A stretch of DNA of 8,718 bases from Rickettsia sp. (GTDB lineage Bacteria; Pseudomonadota; Alphaproteobacteria; Rickettsiales; Rickettsiaceae), in NCBI GenBank assembly GCA_031254535.1, contig JAIRUG010000019.1, positions 1 through 8,718 on the forward strand, in the 5' to 3' direction. Of this stretch, positions 6,060-8,718 are shown piece by piece; positions within the stretch are counted from its first letter, which is position 1; every line of letters begins with the position of its first letter. The notes under the pieces were generated by a model, which was given only the letters and a program-made list of their open reading frames with translations, ran no database searches and was not told the DNA's origin. Both the position numbers and the translations under genes were made by a program.

Positions 6060-6665
6060 TTATTTTTTTAGACTCAAGATTTTTGTCCTATCGGTGATAA
6101 TTTCATCAACAAGCCCAAATGATTTGGCTACTTCAGGATCCATGAAATTATCACGTTCCATGCTTTTTTCAATAATCTCTAGTTCTTGCCCTGTGTGCTT
6201 GACATATAAAAGATTCAACATTTTTTTTAGTTTCATGGTTTCTTTAGCGTGAATCTCTATGTCTGTAGCTTGTCCTTGGTAGCCACCTGACGGTTGATGG
6301 ATCATTATACGACTATGCGGTAAAGAATAACGCATACCTTTCTCCCCAGCAGTAAGTAATAGAGAACCAGCAGAACAAGCTTGACCTATACAAAGAGTAG
6401 AAATCTTAGGCTTAATATATTGCATAGTATCATAAATTGCCAAACCAGAAGTTACAATACCACCAGGAGAATTAATATACATAAAAATATCTTTTTCTGG
6501 ATTTTCTGCCTCAAGGAATAGTAATTGTGCAACCACTATATTTGCCATATAATCTTCAATTTGACCACAAACAAAAATAATACGTTCTTTTAATAACCTA
6601 GAATATATATCATAGGCTCTTTCCCCTCTAGGGGTTTGCTCAATTACCATTGGTACGTATGTCAT
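6060..6665 (-). CDS. clpP: ATP-dependent Clp protease proteolytic subunit
   Basis: ClpP forms the two-ring, 14-subunit chamber that degrades proteins unfolded by ClpX or ClpA in the cytoplasm. Counting from TTG 6668 as residue 1 (one less from the ATG), the catalytic triad is Ser99 (GQACSAGS), His124 (MIHQPSGG) and Asp173 (MERDNF). Other family blocks are [15 protein letters not shown] (oxyanion region), [13 protein letters not shown] and GLVDEI. The N-terminus [21 protein letters not shown] matches the Rickettsia form and shows a short or absent propeptide. The 201-residue length is normal. ATG 6665 is preferred over the TTG immediately before it; the ribosome site is weak (AAGAAAAAA). Neither clpX nor lon adjoins it. 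It lies downstream of the tlc gene on the same strand, with 109 bp and an inverted repeat between them. Confidence 0.97.
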   Translation of the reverse strand: MTYVPMVIEQTPRGERAYDIYSRLLKERIIFVCGQIEDYMANIVVAQLLFLEAENPEKDIFMYINSPGGIVTSGLAIYDTMQYIKPKISTLCIGQACSAGSLLLTAGEKGMRYSLPHSRIMIHQPSGGYQGQATDIEIHAKETMKLKKMLNLLYVKHTGQELEIIEKSMERDNFMDPEVAKSFGLVDEIITDRTKILSLKK

Positions 6666-6706
6666 CAATTTTTTCTTGAATTTAATAAATAATTATAACA
6701 CAAGTG

Positions 6707-6744
6707 TATAGCTAATCCGACTAGTGCTATTTGGGTTAGCTATA
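6707..6744. repeat. 12-bp inverted repeat between clpP and the tlc gene
   Basis: The arms TATAGCTAATCC (6707-6718) and GGGTTAGCTATA (6733-6744) pair with one mismatch around a 14-base loop. It could end tlc transcripts (minus strand) before clpP, but no T-run follows on that strand (it reads CACTTGTG), so Rho-independent termination is doubtful. The exact 12-mer TATAGCTAACCC of its right arm (minus strand) also occurs at 115-126. Confidence 0.5.
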
Positions 6745-6774
6745 AATAGTCATTATCCTCAATTAACCAATGGT

Positions 6775-8301
6775 CTACTGCTGTGCTAGTAAGTTTTTAT
6801 AATATCGATTTAAGACTTTTACACCAAAAATCCAAACTACACAAACAATAATAAAAACCACCATGAGAAAACCTGCTAAGTCATTATGTACAGCATTTGG
6901 AAAAATACTAAAAGAGATAAATTGAACAATTGCTCCAGCAGATTTTCCTATTTTACCACCAAGTACATCTACAGCCGCTTTTCCCTTAGTTTTCATCTCA
7001 CTATCAAGAGGGATATATGACATTTCTTTAGTAAAATCAAAAAGCGAATATTTCACTCCTTTCCCTAAAACATGCCACAAACCACCTATAAAAACAATTA
7101 TCATTAATGGAGAAATGTGACTAAGACCAGTCATAATTGCCAATAAAGGCTTTTCCAATACGACGAAGGTAAAAAACATTGCTCCTGATAATAACGTTGC
7201 AACGGGAGTAAGTACAGCCCCCCAAAACCAACCACAATTTCTAACTAAACTACTACCTAGAAAAGCACAAATTAAAGTAAATATCCCAGTCCAAAATAAT
7301 ACCTCGCCGTGATAAGATATAAATGCCTGGGTAGAGGGATATAACTCCTTGGTTTTGGACATCCATAATCCTTCAATTAAGTTGATTGACATGGAATATG
7401 AAACCATTAATACACAAATAATTCCTAAATATTTCGATGTAAGAATTATTTTGCTACTCTCAACTAATCCTAGTTTTAGTATATCGGTTCTTTTATTTTT
7501 ATATCTAATATTTTTAGTAGTTTCTATAATTTTCAATTCAACGAATCTATGTAAACTCAAACAGATCAGCCCAGATATGGTAACGATTACTATGAATGAT
7601 TTTAAAAGAATTTCTGTTTGGTCATTAAGATGAGAAAATAGAGGTAACAAGAAATGATTACCTTTGGCAAAATAGACAATTACACTACCAGATATTAGTA
7701 AATTAGTTTGACCAAATAAGGAGAAAAACGAATAGAATCTTGGAGCTTCTTCAGTAGTAGTAATCTTATTAGCAAGTTGCCAGTATAATAGTGTACATAC
7801 AATCATTGGCCATAATTCCCCCATTATATAAAATAACACAATACTCCATTTTCCCCAAATGATGATAAACCATTTTAAATGTGGAAGTGTAGTAATATAA
7901 TGTTCTATTACTTGAGGGTCTGGATGAAAATACTCTTGGTATGGAAACAAAACAAAGGAAAATAATAGAAAAAATCCCAAGAAAAAAGATAATATGATCC
8001 TGAACGCTTGCTCAGTTGTCATAATATTACAAATTTTGGAATAAAGGATGACAAATAAGACACCCATAGGCATCTCGCCCCAAAGTTTTATAAAGCTTAA
8101 AACCTCCGAACTAATTAATGTTATTACCAGGCTATCTTTCATACTACGTACTAGATTCTGGTTAAGGAGAATAAAGAATATTAGTAAAGCCATAGGTACA
8201 AACTTTGCTAACTCGTTAGATCTAATAGGCCAAACAACGTGTCTAAATTTACTATTTCTAGCTCTATTCCACATAGTGACAGGAGAATCTACTGCATTCA
8301 T
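6775..8301 (-). CDS. ATP/ADP-translocase-family nucleotide transporter (Tlc/NTT), possibly Tlc4
   Basis: This inner-membrane carrier exchanges nucleotides with the host cytosol and belongs to the NTT family of Rickettsia, Chlamydia and plastids. The protein is 508 residues from ATG 8301, the family length, with about 11-12 hydrophobic spans and few periplasmic loops. Diagnostic stretches are [16 protein letters not shown] (22-37), RSMKDSL with Lys55, [23 protein letters not shown] with Glu162, [27 protein letters not shown] and GKIGKSAGA. The buried Lys and Glu residues match charges important in plant homologues. Rickettsia has five paralogues with different substrates (ATP/ADP, GTP, CTP/UTP/GDP). 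I recall sca4 and tlc4 as near neighbours in R. prowazekii, which favours Tlc4 here, but sequence alone does not settle it. A TTG at 8328 would add nine residues. ATG 8274 is another possible start. Confidence 0.95.
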   Translation of the reverse strand: MNAVDSPVTMWNRARNSKFRHVVWPIRSNELAKFVPMALLIFFILLNQNLVRSMKDSLVITLISSEVLSFIKLWGEMPMGVLFVILYSKICNIMTTEQAFRIILSFFLGFFLLFSFVLFPYQEYFHPDPQVIEHYITTLPHLKWFIIIWGKWSIVLFYIMGELWPMIVCTLLYWQLANKITTTEEAPRFYSFFSLFGQTNLLISGSVIVYFAKGNHFLLPLFSHLNDQTEILLKSFIVIVTISGLICLSLHRFVELKIIETTKNIRYKNKRTDILKLGLVESSKIILTSKYLGIICVLMVSYSMSINLIEGLWMSKTKELYPSTQAFISYHGEVLFWTGIFTLICAFLGSSLVRNCGWFWGAVLTPVATLLSGAMFFTFVVLEKPLLAIMTGLSHISPLMIIVFIGGLWHVLGKGVKYSLFDFTKEMSYIPLDSEMKTKGKAAVDVLGGKIGKSAGAIVQFISFSIFPNAVHNDLAGFLMVVFIIVCVVWIFGVKVLNRYYKNLLAQQ

Positions 8302-8336
8302 ATAACACTCATTCTCATTTTCAAGCAACCTAAACT

Positions 8337-8363
8337 ATTATAAAACCCCTGTCAAGTGGTTTT
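8337..8363 (-). promoter_or_regulatory. Candidate promoter/operator region of the tlc gene
   Basis: On the minus strand a perfect TTGACA (8355-8350) and a perfect TATAAT (8342-8337) lie only 7 bases apart, too close to be one sigma-70 promoter. TTGACA has a weak partner TAGGTT at 17 bp (8332-8327). TATAAT would need an AT-rich, poor -35. An inverted repeat AAAACC/GGTTTT (8342-8347 and 8358-8363) encloses the TTGACA. Together they mark a likely control site 36 to 62 bases upstream of the ATG, with the actual arrangement unresolved. Confidence 0.4.
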
Positions 8364-8558
8364 ATTATTTAACAAAATTATAAATTAAAAAATATTAGTT
8401 TTAAAACAAGATAAGATTACAATTATTAGATTAGACTATATTTAAATCTCCTTCATAACATAGACTCCATTGTGAGTTATAGCTTAATCAAAGAAAATGG
8501 CGACAAGAGGAAGAAAATATTAGTATAAATATAGAGAGAAAAAATATAGTAAAATCCG
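8364..8558. other. AT-rich intergenic stretch without recognised gene
   Basis: This part of the last 390 bases is rich in A and T runs and stop codons in all frames. I see no tRNA, terminator or clear repeat. A short frame beginning ATGGCGACAAGAGG (8497) closes after eight codons. The minus-strand frame covering 8520-8714 has a composition typical of reading A-rich DNA backwards and is not considered a gene. Confidence 0.4.
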
Positions 8559-8633
8559 ATGCCAAGAAGTTATAGTTACGATCTGAGAACAAGAGTAATA
8601 AAGGGACCGTTGAAAGATAAAAATTTGCTCTAA
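8559..8633 (+). pseudogene. Probable remnant of an IS630-type transposase N-terminus
   Basis: ATG 8559 opens MPRSYSYDLRTRVIKGPLKD and stops at TAA 8631-8633 after 24 codons. The first 14 residues have the SYDLRxRVI pattern that starts many IS630/Tc1-mariner family transposases, just before the helix-turn-helix. The expected continuation (an AAxxFxVSxxTI-type helix-turn-helix) is absent in all three frames of the remaining 85 bases, which turn into lysine-rich A-tract sequence. It is thus either a truncated or degenerate copy, or a chance match. No terminal inverted repeat was identified. Confidence 0.45.
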
Positions 8634-8718
8634 TTTCAAAAAAAAGAAACAAAATCTTTTGTCTAAAAAATTACAAAAAAAATCATCAACTCTAATATTT
8701 TTAAAAGATTGCAATTTT

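Noticed and set aside
7349..7633. + strand frames within the transporter gene (also 8048-8305) and within clpP (6049-6252)
   Set aside because: They are antisense to genes with clear family motifs and show no protein-like features of their own.
8520..8714. 64-codon minus-strand frame rich in Phe, Tyr and Leu
   Set aside because: The composition simply reflects A-tracts read in reverse; there is no ribosome site or recognisable motif, and the opposite strand holds a transposase-like start.

Overview
This window reads as AT-rich chromosomal DNA of a Rickettsia or close relative (Rickettsiaceae). The signs are a class I lysyl-tRNA synthetase with a tlyA reading frame overlapping its 3' end, a Sca4 (gene D) surface-antigen homologue, an ATP/ADP-translocase-family nucleotide transporter of the obligate intracellular type, a Rickettsia-like ClpP, and several palindromic repeats whose arms read GTCATTGCGAG...GCAATCCA. 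From memory, the proteins differ clearly from spotted-fever and typhus-group homologues, so a deep-branching or endosymbiont lineage (bellii, torix or Megaira-like) is plausible. That placement is an inference and was not computed.

Layout. Positions 1-112 hold the possible 3' end of an unidentified + strand gene. Positions 129-322 hold two palindromic elements. Positions 273-1094 (minus) are a tlyA pseudogene: the frame is intact but interrupted by four nonsense codons, and its 5' end overlaps lysS by 20 bp. lysS occupies 1075-2655 (minus). Positions 2679-2991, between the divergent lysS and dsbB, are one large nested palindrome with about 40-bp near-perfect terminal inverted repeats enclosing two more palindromic elements; it looks like a MITE. 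dsbB follows at 3086-3592 (+), then a gene-free AT-rich leader with small inverted repeats. A short, rearranged sca4 lies at 3883-6030 (+) and carries an internal 180-bp tandem duplication. It converges with clpP at 6060-6665 (minus). An inverted repeat at 6707-6744 separates clpP from a tlc-type nucleotide transporter gene at 6775-8301 (minus). The last 390 bp is AT-rich and holds a probable remnant of an IS630-type transposase N-terminus at 8559-8633.

How the genes fit together. The intact genes combine core functions (lysS charging of tRNA-Lys, ClpP proteolysis, DsbB periplasmic disulfide oxidation) with functions of intracellular life (nucleotide import from the host, Sca4 as a candidate secreted or surface effector). 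The loss of tlyA (RNA methyltransferase / haemolysin A), the reshaped sca4 and the many palindromic elements suggest a genome undergoing decay and repeat expansion. I found no rRNA, tRNA or CRISPR. The most interesting parts are the composite palindrome between lysS and dsbB, the four-arm fold shared by all the palindromic units, and the four-stop tlyA.
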